This document shows, in pieces, positions 25,462 through 35,903 of a stretch of 55,453 nt of DNA. The position numbers were made by a program, and so were the translations under genes. How positions within the stretch are numbered: the first letter of the stretch is position 1; every line of letters starts with the position of its first letter. Under the pieces are notes generated by a model. It made no database searches. It was not told where the DNA came from and was given only the letters and a program-made list of their open reading frames with translations. Source of the stretch: Paludibacteraceae bacterium (lineage in GTDB: Bacteria > Bacteroidota > Bacteroidia > Bacteroidales > Paludibacteraceae); NCBI GenBank assembly GCA_017553575.1, contig JAFZKQ010000105.1, forward strand, positions 1 to 55,453. The letters run 5' to 3'.

Positions 25462-25707
25462 TTATTCAATCACATTTTCGACGCATACGGATATCACATC
25501 ATTCTTGACTTCGGCAAATCCGCCGTCTATTTTCAAGGTGACGGTGCCTTCCTCGTTCTGATAAATGATTTCCCCTGCTTTTAGGGACGAGATTAGCGCT
25601 GTGTGGTGGGGTAGGACGGTGAATCGTCCGGCAGAACCCGGCATATTCACAGAGTTGACCTCGCCAGAATAGACTAACTTGTCCGGTGATATGATCTCTA
25701 ATTTCAT
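25462..25707 (-). CDS. atpC: ATP synthase F1 epsilon subunit (short form)
   Basis: 81 residues comprising only the N-terminal beta-sandwich (MKLEIISPDKLVYSGEVNSVNMPGSAGRFTVL, then GEIIYQNEEGTVTLKIDGGFAEV). The C-terminal two-helix hairpin that inhibits ATP hydrolysis in E. coli and Bacillus is absent: the frame stops normally with the next gene starting 10 bp later. The short form is known in Bacteroidota and is not a truncation artefact here. It lies 8 bp after atpD. Confidence 0.95.
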   Translation of the reverse strand: MKLEIISPDKLVYSGEVNSVNMPGSAGRFTVLPHHTALISSLKAGEIIYQNEEGTVTLKIDGGFAEVKNDVISVCVENVIE

Positions 25708-25715
25708 ATTGCCTA

Positions 25716-27616
<1,901 letters not shown>

Positions 27617-28108
27617 TTATTTCTTTTCTTTGCCTGGTTTTTCGGCCATGATTGCCTCTTCTTGTTGCTTGCATTTGTCGCAAATTCCGTAGATATAGAG
27701 GGTGTAGCTTTCGATGGTGAAGTCTCTCAAGTGCTTGTTTTGGATGGCTCTTTTGATGTTCGTGTCAGTGAACTCCCTCACCATGCCGCATTTGGTGCAG
27801 ATGATATGGTTGTGGATGCCAGTGTTGTAGGATTTTTCGTATTGGGTCGTGTTTCCTCCGAATTGGTGGCGGGTGACGAGCTTGCAGTCGAGCAATAGTC
27901 CGATGTTGTTGTAGATGGTGGCTTTGCTGACATGGTAGTTGTCTTCGAGCAGCATGTTGTAGATGGTCTCTACGTCGAAGTGGCCCTTGATGGAGTAAAT
28001 CTTGTCAAGAATGGCGAATCTTTCGGGCGTTTTGCGCATGGCGTGTTTGTCCAAGTAATCGGCGAATATCTTTTTGATTGTATTTTTTGTGCTTTCCGAA
28101 GATTCCAT
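27617..28108 (-). CDS. Fur-family transcriptional regulator
   Basis: 163 residues. The N-terminal winged helix (MRKTPERFAILDKIYS, HFDVETIYNML, VSKATIYNNIGLL) is followed by a dimerisation/metal domain with HNHIICTKCG and a second CDKC pair, the structural zinc tetra-cysteine site. The spacing fits Fur or PerR rather than Zur, but the metal sensed cannot be told from sequence by eye. It is monocistronic. A lysine-rich C-terminal tail (EKPGKEKK) follows the last cysteine pair. Confidence 0.92.
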   Translation of the reverse strand: MESSESTKNTIKKIFADYLDKHAMRKTPERFAILDKIYSIKGHFDVETIYNMLLEDNYHVSKATIYNNIGLLLDCKLVTRHQFGGNTTQYEKSYNTGIHNHIICTKCGMVREFTDTNIKRAIQNKHLRDFTIESYTLYIYGICDKCKQQEEAIMAEKPGKEKK

Positions 28109-28284
28109 TTTTTTTCTTTTTTCGCAATTGTTTAGGGGCGCTTGAATTTAATTTAGAACGTATTTGTAAGTCTGAGGTTTCTCTTACGGCGTTTTGGGCT
28201 TGCCTAGAGTCGTGACCTCCAAATCTAATCCAAACGGATCTTTACAAAATTACTCATTTTCGTCGGATCGAACTCTTAAAAAAG

Positions 28285-28312
28285 AAAAAAGCATCCTTTG
28301 GGGATGCTTTTT
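28285..28312 (-). terminator. Rho-independent terminator of the lipoprotein gene
   Basis: AAAAAGCATCC and GGATGCTTTTT form a stem around a TTTG loop, with A and T runs on both sides. It lies about 20 bp after the stop of the minus-strand gene ending at 28333. Confidence 0.88.
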
Positions 28313-28332
28313 ATGGGTTGAGAAGGGAAGGC

Positions 28333-29217
28333 CTATTCCGAAAGGAGAATCTCGGTAATGATGAAATCCTCGTTTTCCGCATAGTCGTGGTATTTGTAAG
28401 TCACCTTGTTTCCTTCATATTCGTATTCCGTGTAGTCGTAGCCCAACGATTTTCCGTTGTAGTACTCCTTCTTGGTGATTTGTCCCATGGAGTTGTACTC
28501 GTACAGGGTGCGTTCGTACAATTGTTTTTCGTCGTTAGTTTCACCTTTGTATACGGAGTAGCATTTTACCAAGGTGTAGTATACGTTTTCATAAGTGACT
28601 TCGTATACTCTAGAGTACCAGTTGTTCAATGACTTGTATTTTTCGGCAAAGGTACTTCTCTTGTTGTTGTAGGAGTAGTTACCTGTATGAACTTTGTGTT
28701 CTCCGTTTTCATAAGTGTCTATACTTATGCACAAACCTGCCTCGTTGTATTTGTAGGTCATTCTGGATGAGTCCGTCCTGCCTATATGAATCTCCTCCAA
28801 GATTTGGGTCATGGCCGAATCTTGATAGGTTATGGAGACGTTCTCCGTCAGATAGGCTGTCTGGTAACCCATGAGATACAATTTTCTCGTGTAGGTCTGG
28901 AGGTATTTGCCTTCCTTGGTCGTATACTTATAATTGAGGTTGCGCTCAATTAGGTAATTGTCTTCGTATAGTTCATACAACGTATCGCGTCTCCTTGTGT
29001 CGTAGTTCCACTTCTCTTTGAATTTGACGCTGTTGTCTGCTTTTCGGAGAGTGATTTTCTCCTTTATTTTGGATTTTACAGTGACAAAAGAGTCTAGAGG
29101 CGTATGATCGTCATCATTACCCCGATTTGGATCATCGTCACAATCGCACGAACCCATAACGGATAGGGAAAATACGGCTAAACAACCGAACAAAATCGAT
29201 TTTATATTGAGTTTCAT
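28333..29217 (-). CDS. Predicted lipoprotein of unknown function, Tyr-rich
   Basis: 294 residues. The signal peptide has a lipobox (SLSVMGSC), and an Asp-rich stretch follows the lipidated Cys (CDCDDDPNRGNDDDH). The remainder is a beta-strand-like sequence with repeated YxYNxxG and YEYEGN elements (YKYNEAGLC, YEYNSMGQITKKEYYNG, YTEYEYEGNKVTYKYHDY), reminiscent of RHS/YD-like or DUF4595-type lipoproteins. It is probably anchored to the outer membrane, with acidic residues after the Cys that favour surface export in Bacteroidota. No enzymatic motif was seen. A TATATTTG -7 box on minus (29246-29253) lies about 30 bp upstream. Confidence 0.75.
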   Translation of the reverse strand: MKLNIKSILFGCLAVFSLSVMGSCDCDDDPNRGNDDDHTPLDSFVTVKSKIKEKITLRKADNSVKFKEKWNYDTRRRDTLYELYEDNYLIERNLNYKYTTKEGKYLQTYTRKLYLMGYQTAYLTENVSITYQDSAMTQILEEIHIGRTDSSRMTYKYNEAGLCISIDTYENGEHKVHTGNYSYNNKRSTFAEKYKSLNNWYSRVYEVTYENVYYTLVKCYSVYKGETNDEKQLYERTLYEYNSMGQITKKEYYNGKSLGYDYTEYEYEGNKVTYKYHDYAENEDFIITEILLSE

Positions 29218-29305
29218 GATCTTTTGGTTTTATGATTACAATGTGCAAATATATGAATTTTTTAGTTTTTTAAAACTTTTTTAATATTCTTTTTGGGTCT
29301 AGGCG

Positions 29306-29725
29306 TCAGAACGTCAGTACTACTTTGTTCTTTTTCACCACGTCGTACATATCTTGTATACAGCCTAGTTTGCAAATCTTGTTGGTCTGTTTCCTGGATT
29401 GGAAGCAGACTTGGCAACCGTAAATGGTTCCGTCCAAATCCAAATATTTATCCACCTGCTCTTTGATGTCTTTGTTCGTTTGGGAGAGTCCTTCTATTTC
29501 GACCCCTTTGCCAAGCAGGAAGATGGAGACTTTGTTTCCCCATTCGATGGAGTAGTTGGCGAAGCGCATTACGTTCCAGATGGTCTCCTCGTCGTTGGTG
29601 GAGATGATGATGCCGATGGTGGTCGGCTTGTCCGGATCGTTGTATTCAGGCTGTGCCAAAGCTTGTGCATGTGTTTGGAACATGCATCCAAGAAGGAGAG
29701 CGATAAATAATAAAAGTTTTTTCAT
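29306..29725 (-). CDS. Exported DsrE-like sulfur-relay family protein
   Basis: 139 residues. A signal peptide (KKLLLFIALLLGCMFQTHAQA) precedes a DsrE/DsrF-like alpha/beta fold (IGIIISTNDEETIWNVMRFANYSIEWGNKVSIFLLGKGVE). The family's reactive-cysteine region contains GTIYGCQVCFQSRKQ, and further cysteines occur at KICKLGC. DsrE proteins normally carry sulfur in the cytosol, so an exported copy is noteworthy. It lies 6 bp after the agmatine deiminase gene and is clearly cotranscribed with it. Role unknown. Confidence 0.8.
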   Translation of the reverse strand: MKKLLLFIALLLGCMFQTHAQALAQPEYNDPDKPTTIGIIISTNDEETIWNVMRFANYSIEWGNKVSIFLLGKGVEIEGLSQTNKDIKEQVDKYLDLDGTIYGCQVCFQSRKQTNKICKLGCIQDMYDVVKKNKVVLTF

Positions 29726-29731
29726 GGTTTC

Positions 29732-30760
29732 CTATTTTAGAATGTTTGATGGATATTGCATGGTGACGCAATGAAGCGAACCGTGTTGACGGATGAGTGT
29801 CCGACAGTCTATGCCGACGATTTCCCTATCGGGGAAGGCTTTCCCTAACTGCTCTATGGCCAAACCGTCTTTTTGAGGCGAGCCGTAGGTCGGCATCAAT
29901 ACGGCATCGTTTAGGATGAGGAAGTTGGCGTAGGTCGCCGGAAGTCGGTCATCCTCTTCGTAGCAAGTTGGAGCCATCGGAAGGGCGATGAGTTTGTAAG
30001 GCTTTCCGTCGATTCTCCTGAACTCTTTCAGTTCGGCCTCCATGGCTTTGAGGGCTTCGTAGTGCTCGTCTTCTGGATTGTCGCAGCTTACGTAGGCGAT
30101 GGTCTCCTCGTTGCAGAGGCGAGCCAACGTGTCGACGTGGCTGTCGGTGTCATCTCCTGCCAAGTAGCCGTTTTTAAGCCAAAGGATTCGCTTGAGTCCG
30201 AAGGTTTTCTTCAAATACGCTTCGATCTCTTCTTTGCTGAGATGGTCGTTCCGGTTGTTGGAAAGCAGGCATTCCTCCGTGGTTAGGAGTGTGCCTTGTC
30301 CATCTGATTCGATGCTGCCTCCCTCCAATACGAATTGGAGTTGGCTGCTGTATTTTACATTCTCTTGGAACGCCTCCTCAATATAGAGTTGGCGGGTGAT
30401 GAGATTGTCCAAGTTGGCGGCGAATTTCATGCCCCAACCGTTGAATGTGAAGTCGAGTAGGGTTGGCTTCCCGTCCACGAAAACGCTTATGGCACCGTGG
30501 TCTCTTGCCCAGGTGTCGTTGCTTGGAATCTCCTTGAATGTGATGTTGGAATAGTCGATTTCACCCAATTGGCTCTTCACCTCCTTTTCGGAAGGGCATA
30601 CGATGAGGAGCTTCTCCCTTTTGGCGATCTCCTTGGCGATGTCTACGAAGCAGTGAATCGCATCGTCGAGTATGTAGTTCCAATCGGTGAGTTCATGTGG
30701 CCATGTCAGTTGGACGCCACTTTGTTTTTCCCATTCTGCGGGGAGTTTTATATCGTTCAT
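29732..30760 (-). CDS. aguA: Agmatine deiminase (peptidyl-arginine deiminase family)
   Basis: 342 residues. It hydrolyses agmatine to N-carbamoylputrescine and ammonia in polyamine synthesis. The family blocks NDTWARDHGAI, FNGWGMKF, LEGGSIESDGQGTLLTTEECLL and DDTDSHVDTLARLC are present, and the catalytic Cys is in GSLHCVTMQ near the C-terminus. There is no signal peptide, unlike the exported Porphyromonas PAD. No carbamoylputrescine amidase gene lies next to it; the following cotranscribed gene is an exported DsrE-like protein. A near-consensus promoter precedes it. Confidence 0.93.
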   Translation of the reverse strand: MNDIKLPAEWEKQSGVQLTWPHELTDWNYILDDAIHCFVDIAKEIAKREKLLIVCPSEKEVKSQLGEIDYSNITFKEIPSNDTWARDHGAISVFVDGKPTLLDFTFNGWGMKFAANLDNLITRQLYIEEAFQENVKYSSQLQFVLEGGSIESDGQGTLLTTEECLLSNNRNDHLSKEEIEAYLKKTFGLKRILWLKNGYLAGDDTDSHVDTLARLCNEETIAYVSCDNPEDEHYEALKAMEAELKEFRRIDGKPYKLIALPMAPTCYEEDDRLPATYANFLILNDAVLMPTYGSPQKDGLAIEQLGKAFPDREIVGIDCRTLIRQHGSLHCVTMQYPSNILK

Positions 30761-30866
30761 AAATCTTTTCTGCGTTTGTTCTCGATATAAGGCACTGAAC
30801 CTTACAACATGTAAATGCTGTTGATTTGACCTTCGTTAAAAATCCCTATTATATCCACATTCAAAA

Positions 30867-30898
30867 CAAAGGTAGGCAATAAAAATGAAAAAGACAAT
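30867..30898 (-). promoter_or_regulatory. Predicted promoter of aguA-dsrE
   Basis: On the minus strand ATTG (30895-30898), 20 nt, TACCTTTG (30867-30874): a full -7 match and a 3/4 -33 match to the Bacteroidota consensus. It predicts a leader of about 100 nt. Confidence 0.6.
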
Positions 30899-30975
30899 AG
30901 GAAACAGGTGAGAATGCAAAATCTGTATTGGAAAAAGGCCTGCGCGTCAATTATTGTGTGAATCTTTTTTGCAAC

Positions 30976-31006
30976 AAAAAAGGTGTACCTGCGTAGGCAC
31001 ACCTTC
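30976..31006 (-). terminator. Rho-independent terminator of the winged-helix gene
   Basis: AAGGTGTGCC and GGTACACCTT pair on the minus strand and are followed by TTTTTTG, about 25 bp after the stop of the gene ending at 31031. Confidence 0.85.
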
Positions 31007-31030
31007 CTTCTCTTTTGGCATAAGGGAGAA

Positions 31031-31237
31031 TTATTTTAGTGAAAAAAGAGCCTTTTTGTCTTTTTCAACATACTCCAATTTGTCTTCACGGAACAACCAG
31101 CCGATAGCCAAGAAAACCTCTTCGCTAGAAGCTTTGTCCTTTAATTCTTTCTTGATTTGTGCTATTGTAAGCGCACCTTTCTCGTTCAAAAGATTCCAGA
31201 TTAATCCAGCATTTTCTCCAATTTCTTTAGTATTCAT
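31031..31237 (-). CDS. Small winged helix-turn-helix protein (DUF2582-like)
   Basis: 68 residues. The whole protein is one winged-helix fold: helix 1 (GENAGLIWNLLNEKG), helix 2 (TIAQIKKELK), recognition helix (SEEVFLAIGWLFREDK) and wing (LEYVEKDKKALFSL). It matches the short Bacteroidota proteins grouped as DUF2582. It may bind DNA, but no target is known. It is monocistronic with its own terminator, and a TATATTTG -7 box on minus lies at 31283-31290, divergent from lepA. Confidence 0.85.
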   Translation of the reverse strand: MNTKEIGENAGLIWNLLNEKGALTIAQIKKELKDKASSEEVFLAIGWLFREDKLEYVEKDKKALFSLK

Positions 31238-31383
31238 ATTCGTAAATAGTTAAATTAAGTTTGTAATGTTTTTTTCATAACGCAAATATAGCAAATAAAT
31301 ATTTGAATATGAATCTTATTGGGCTTAGAATTATTGATTATTTGCGTTCGGAAAGCCTATTTTAACAAATTGTAGGATTTTTT

Positions 31384-31503
31384 ATGGCATATTTTAGAAT
31401 TAGACTCTCTGAAAGTGCTTTGATTGACGAGATTCGTAGTAGGGCAGGATTGCTATTTGAAGGCAAATTATTATCTTCGCAGAAAAATTATAAGGATAGA
31501 TGA
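31384..31503 (+). CDS. Possible small upstream gene coupled to lepA (39 aa)
   Basis: ATG at 31384 opens a 39-residue frame ([20 protein letters not shown]...) whose TGA at 31501-31503 overlaps the lepA ATG at 31500 as ATGA, the classic arrangement for translational coupling. The peptide is amphipathic and basic. No homologue is recognised. The frame is short enough to occur by chance. Confidence 0.3.
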   Translation: MAYFRIRLSESALIDEIRSRAGLLFEGKLLSSQKNYKDR

Positions 31504-33287
31504 AGAATATACGCAATTTCTGTATTATTGCACATATTGACCACGGCAAGAGTACGTTGGCCGACCGTCTTTTGGAGTTCACCAAAACAGTGACGGGCAA
31601 GGATTTACAGGCGCAAGTACTTGACGATATGGAGTTGGAGCGCGAGCGTGGCATCACGATTAAGAGCCATGCCATCCAGATGGATTATCACTATAAGGGT
31701 GAGAAGTATGCTCTCAATTTGATTGATACTCCGGGACACGTCGATTTCTCGTATGAGGTTTCTCGTTCGATTGCGGCTTGTGAAGGTGCTTTGTTGGTCG
31801 TGGATGCGTCTCAAGGTATTCAGGCTCAGACCATTTCAAATCTATATATGGCATTGGACCATGATTTGGAGATTATCCCAGTCTTGAACAAGATTGACTT
31901 GCCGGGCGCCATGCCTGAGGAGGTGGAGGACCAAATTGTGGATCTTTTGGGTTGTAAGCGGGAAGATATTCTTCGTGCGAGTGGTAAGACGGGTGAAGGC
32001 GTGGAGAATGTCTTGAATGCAATCGTCGAGCGTATCAAACCGCCGGTTGGCGACCCTGAGGCTCCGTTGCAGTGTCTGATCTTCGATTCAGTCTTCAATC
32101 CGTTCCGTGGTATTATCGCCTATTTTAAGGTGGTGAACGGTACTATGCATACGAACGACCATGTCAAGTTCGTCGCTACGGAGAAGGAGTATTTGGCGGA
32201 TGAGATTGGTGTCTTGCGTTTGGATATGGAGCCTCGTGCGCAAATCTCGGCAGGAAATGTGGGCTATATCATCTCAGGTATCAAGACTTCCCGAGAGGTG
32301 AAGGTGGGTGATACGATTACGCATGTGGATCGTCCTTGCGATGCGGCCATAGCTGGTTTTGAGGATGTGAAGCCGATGGTCTTTGCCGGTGTCTATCCGA
32401 TAGAGACGGAAGATTTCGAGAATTTGCGTGCCTCCATTGAGAAACTTCAATTGAACGATGCGTCGCTTACGTTCCAGCCTGAGTCTTCGTTGGCTTTGGG
32501 CTTCGGTTTCCGTTGCGGTTTCTTGGGTATGTTGCACATGGAGATCATCCAAGAGCGTCTCGACCGTGAGTTTGACATGGATGTCATAACAACGGTGCCG
32601 AATGTTCAATATAAGGTCTATACGAAGAAGGGCGATGTCTTGGATGTGCACAATCCGTCGGGTTTGCCTGAACAGACATTGATCGATAAGATTGAAGAGC
32701 CTTACATCAAGGCTTCCATCATCACGAGTACCGACTATATCGGTAATATCATGACTTTGTGCCTCGGCAAGCGTGGCGAGTTGGTTCGTCAAGACTATAT
32801 TTCGGGCAATAGGGTGGAACTCATCTATAATATGCCTTTGGCGGAAATTGTCTTCGACTTCTACGATAAATTGAAGAGTATCTCGAAGGGATATGCTTCG
32901 TTCGATTATCATCCTAATGGAATGCGTGAGTCCAAGTTGGTGAAGTTGGATGTCCTCTTGAACGGTGAGTCGGTGGATGCCCTTTCTACGTTGACGCACG
33001 TCGATAATGCCTATACGTTAGGAAAACGTATGTGCGAGAAGTTGAAGGAGTTGATTCCTCGTCAACAGTTTGATATTGCTATCCAGGCGGCAATCGGAGC
33101 CAAGATTATTTCCAGGGAGACCATCAAGGCGGTACGAAAGGATGTGACCGCTAAGTGTTACGGTGGTGATATTTCCCGTAAACGTAAATTGTTGGAGAAG
33201 CAGAAGCGCGGTAAGAAGCGTATGAAGCAGATTGGAACGGTGGAGGTTCCGCAGAAGGCTTTCTTGGAAGTTTTGAAATTGGATTGA
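31500..33287 (+). CDS. lepA: Elongation factor 4 (LepA), back-translocating ribosomal GTPase
   Basis: 595 residues, full length. This ribosome-associated GTPase is linked to translation and ribosome assembly under stress. G1 is [11 protein letters not shown]2 region [11 protein letters not shown]3 DTPGH, G4 NKID. The LepA-specific C-terminal domain is intact ([33 protein letters not shown]). A strong terminator follows about 105 bp downstream. A 39-codon frame may overlap its start. Confidence 0.98.
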   Translation: MKNIRNFCIIAHIDHGKSTLADRLLEFTKTVTGKDLQAQVLDDMELERERGITIKSHAIQMDYHYKGEKYALNLIDTPGHVDFSYEVSRSIAACEGALLVVDASQGIQAQTISNLYMALDHDLEIIPVLNKIDLPGAMPEEVEDQIVDLLGCKREDILRASGKTGEGVENVLNAIVERIKPPVGDPEAPLQCLIFDSVFNPFRGIIAYFKVVNGTMHTNDHVKFVATEKEYLADEIGVLRLDMEPRAQISAGNVGYIISGIKTSREVKVGDTITHVDRPCDAAIAGFEDVKPMVFAGVYPIETEDFENLRASIEKLQLNDASLTFQPESSLALGFGFRCGFLGMLHMEIIQERLDREFDMDVITTVPNVQYKVYTKKGDVLDVHNPSGLPEQTLIDKIEEPYIKASIITSTDYIGNIMTLCLGKRGELVRQDYISGNRVELIYNMPLAEIVFDFYDKLKSISKGYASFDYHPNGMRESKLVKLDVLLNGESVDALSTLTHVDNAYTLGKRMCEKLKELIPRQQFDIAIQAAIGAKIISRETIKAVRKDVTAKCYGGDISRKRKLLEKQKRGKKRMKQIGTVEVPQKAFLEVLKLD

Positions 33288-33391
33288 TTATGTTGTCTAT
33301 ATCTTGTCATCGAACGTTGTTGTTCACGTGGCTTTGCTCTGTGGCAAGGCTGTGTGTAGGCTCTTTTGATTTCAAGGTGAATACTGAAATA

Positions 33392-33426
33392 CGGGGAATC
33401 GTAAGGATTCCCCGGTTCCTTTTTTT
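33392..33426 (+). terminator. Rho-independent terminator of lepA
   Basis: GGGGAATC-GTAA-GGATTCCCC followed by GGTTCC and seven T. Its position inside the open frame at 33284-33505 argues that this frame is not a gene. Confidence 0.88.
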
Positions 33427-33511
33427 GCTGGCTGTGGGGTTTGCATTATTTCGGGGAAATGGAGTAGACTCGTTCCCTTTGAGGTTTGTTTTTATTAAAG
33501 TATAAGTATAA

Positions 33512-35266
33512 ATGTTTAAAATGTTGTTTATGGTATTAAAAATCTCCCAAAAGAAGCTAAGCGTTTTGCTGTTCTTCTCCTTACTGTTGGGAATACATCC
33601 CCTTTTTGCGCAAATAAATTTTATTCGTGTTAATCAGGTGGGGTATTATGCCCATTCGACGAAACAGGCCATCCTTGCGAATATGGAGGCTGAAGAGTTC
33701 GAAATTCGTGAACACGTCTCTGGTGACGTTGTTTTCCGTGGTGAATTGCCGGAGGGCAAGCATTGGAAGCAGTCTAACGAGACCTTGCAGGTGGCGGATT
33801 TTTCTGCGTTGACGAAACCCGGAAAGTATTATGTCTATTGCCTAAACGAGAAGTCCCATCCGTTTGAGATTAAGGAGAAGGCTGTGTTCGAATCCTTGTC
33901 TGTCTGGACGTTGAAGGCCTTTTATATGTGGCGCGCATCGGCTGACATCAAGTCGGAATATGCGACATTTAATGGGGATGACTATTCCCGTGCGATGGGC
34001 CATCCTGACGATACGGTTTACATCCATCCTACAGCCGCATCGGAGAAGCGTCCGATAGAGTCTTTTATTTCGGCTCCTCGGGGTTGGTATGATGCGGGTG
34101 ATTATAATTTGTATGTGGTGAATGCGGGTATCTCTTTCCATGCCTTGGCGATGGCTTATGAGATGTATCCGAATTATTATAAGTCGTTGAATTTGAATAT
34201 TCCGGAGAGCGGAAATGGGCTTCCTGACCTTTTGAATGAGATGAAGTGGGAGCTGGATTGGCTTTTCAATATGCAGGACGAGGACGGTGGTGTTTACCAT
34301 AAGTTGTCCTCTTTGCGTTTCTGTTCGATGATGTTGCCTTCCGAAGATAAATTGGATCGTTATATGATCGGCAAATCGACAGCGGCTACTCTGAATTTCT
34401 CGGCTGTCATGGCGATGGCATCTCGTATATATGCTGAGTATGATTCTGTTTTCCCAGGTTTGTCCGAACGGGCATTGAAAGCCTCTCTTAAGGCTTGGCG
34501 TTGGGCTGAGAAGAATTCTGATGTCCATTATAGTAATCCAGAGGGCGTCCGTACGGGTGAGTATGGCGACCGTGGACGATCTTTCTCGGACGAGTTCTTT
34601 TGGGCAGCAGCTGAGTTGTTCATCACGACAGGCGAGAAGAAATATTTTGAGAAGCTCGATTTCATGCAATTGTTTGAGACACCAACTTGGGCGGAGGTCA
34701 ATTCTTTGGGCTTGGTTTCCTTGGCTTTGCATAAGGAGCGCTTGTCCAAGATTACGAACTTGGATGTGGTCGACCGAAAGTTCAAGGGATTGTGCGAGAA
34801 TATTTATAATATGTGCCATTATTGCCCTAACTTAGTACCAATCAAGAAGTTTGAGTGGGGTAGCAATGGCGTGATAGCTACGAACGGTGCCATATTGGGC
34901 TTGGCTCATTATGTATATAAGTCGGATAAGTATAAGGAGGCGATGCTCTCTACGTTCAACTATTTGTTGGGTACGAATCCGACCGACTATTGTTTTGTCT
35001 CAAGGTTCGGCTCTCGTTATCCGAAGAATTTCCATGACAGAAGGACTACGGCATGGAACCGTAGTGAACCGATGCCTGGTTATTTGGCGGGAGGTTCTAA
35101 TGCAAATCAGGTGTCCGATTGTGGCAAGCAGAATTATCCTTCCTCAGCCCCTGCACGGTGCTATTTGGACAAGACTTGTAGCTATTCGACGAATGAGATT
35201 GCCATCAATTGGAATGCTCCGATGGCTGCGTTGACCGGCATCGTGGAGAATACGATAGGTCGATAA
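33512..35266 (+). CDS. Exported GH9 cellulase (endoglucanase family)
   Basis: 584 residues. A signal peptide (LSVLLFFSLLLGIHPLFAQ) is followed by an N-terminal Ig-like CelD_N domain (INFIRVNQVGYYAHSTKQAIL, about 30-120) and a GH9 (alpha/alpha)6 barrel. Catalytic residues: Asp194 and Asp197 in GWYDAGDY, and the acid Glu562 in STNEIAINWNAP. The GTNPTDYCFVSRFG and HDR blocks of the family are present. It hydrolyses beta-1,4-glucans: cellulose, mixed-linkage glucan or glucomannan oligomers. There is no dockerin or CBM, and no lipobox. It stands alone, not in a SusCD locus. The start at 33512 could instead be one of the Met codons within the next eight residues. Confidence 0.92.
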   Translation: MFKMLFMVLKISQKKLSVLLFFSLLLGIHPLFAQINFIRVNQVGYYAHSTKQAILANMEAEEFEIREHVSGDVVFRGELPEGKHWKQSNETLQVADFSALTKPGKYYVYCLNEKSHPFEIKEKAVFESLSVWTLKAFYMWRASADIKSEYATFNGDDYSRAMGHPDDTVYIHPTAASEKRPIESFISAPRGWYDAGDYNLYVVNAGISFHALAMAYEMYPNYYKSLNLNIPESGNGLPDLLNEMKWELDWLFNMQDEDGGVYHKLSSLRFCSMMLPSEDKLDRYMIGKSTAATLNFSAVMAMASRIYAEYDSVFPGLSERALKASLKAWRWAEKNSDVHYSNPEGVRTGEYGDRGRSFSDEFFWAAAELFITTGEKKYFEKLDFMQLFETPTWAEVNSLGLVSLALHKERLSKITNLDVVDRKFKGLCENIYNMCHYCPNLVPIKKFEWGSNGVIATNGAILGLAHYVYKSDKYKEAMLSTFNYLLGTNPTDYCFVSRFGSRYPKNFHDRRTTAWNRSEPMPGYLAGGSNANQVSDCGKQNYPSSAPARCYLDKTCSYSTNEIAINWNAPMAALTGIVENTIGR

Positions 35267-35302
35267 GCGAGGGAATTATCGTTTTATTATCTGAATTAAG
35301 AT

Positions 35303-35836
35303 ATGCGAAAGTTAGATGTTGAAGAATTAGGTAGAATCTCGGCAGACGAATTTAAGTCTGTCGAGAAAATGCCGTTGGTCGTTGTCTTGGACAATGTGCG
35401 GAGTTTACATAATGTGGGTGCGGTTTTCCGTACGTCGGACGCTTTTCTGGTGGAGAGCATCTATTTGTGTGGCATCACATCGACTCCGCCCAATGCGGAA
35501 ATCCACAAGACGGCTCTCGGCGCCGAATTCTCCGTCGACTGGAAATATTTCGAGAATACGCAGGATGCAATTCGTCTCTTGCATGAAGAGGGCTACTATG
35601 TCTATTCTGTGGAGCAGGTGGAAGGTAGTGTCTCGTTGCCTGACTTGAAGTTGGAACGGGACAAAAAATATGCGATTGTGATGGGTAACGAGGTGAAGGG
35701 TGTCCTTCAGGAGGTGGTCGATATGAGCGATGCTTGCATTGAACTGCCCCAGTATGGAACCAAACACTCGTTGAATGTCTCTGTGACGACGGGAATCGTC
35801 ATTTGGGATTTCTTTAAACAGATTGGACGCAAGTAG
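35303..35836 (+). CDS. SpoU/TrmH-family RNA 2'-O-methyltransferase
   Basis: 177 residues, catalytic SPOUT domain only. Motif 1 is LDNVRSLHNVGAVFRTSDAF, motif 2 IVMGNEVKGV, and motif 3 ELPQYGTKHSLNVSVTTGIVIW. It transfers a methyl from SAM to the ribose 2'-OH of tRNA or rRNA; the exact target cannot be assigned. It lies 36 bp after the GH9 gene with no terminator between. Confidence 0.92.
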   Translation: MRKLDVEELGRISADEFKSVEKMPLVVVLDNVRSLHNVGAVFRTSDAFLVESIYLCGITSTPPNAEIHKTALGAEFSVDWKYFENTQDAIRLLHEEGYYVYSVEQVEGSVSLPDLKLERDKKYAIVMGNEVKGVLQEVVDMSDACIELPQYGTKHSLNVSVTTGIVIWDFFKQIGRK

Positions 35837-35903
35837 TTGATAGTTAATAATTAAAGATTGGAAATTAAAAGCTCCGTTGGGGCTTGGAATTTAACGGGAT
35901 AGT

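Noticed and set aside
30802-31002. 66-codon minus-strand frame upstream of aguA
   Set aside because: It overlaps the predicted aguA promoter and the terminator of the winged-helix gene, so it is unlikely to be coding.
33284-33505. 73-codon frame after lepA
   Set aside because: It contains the strong lepA terminator hairpin and T run, so it is unlikely to be transcribed as a gene.
33842-34819. 325-codon open frame antisense to the GH9 gene
   Set aside because: Shadow frame; Ile/Arg/His-rich composition typical of antisense reading of this codon usage.
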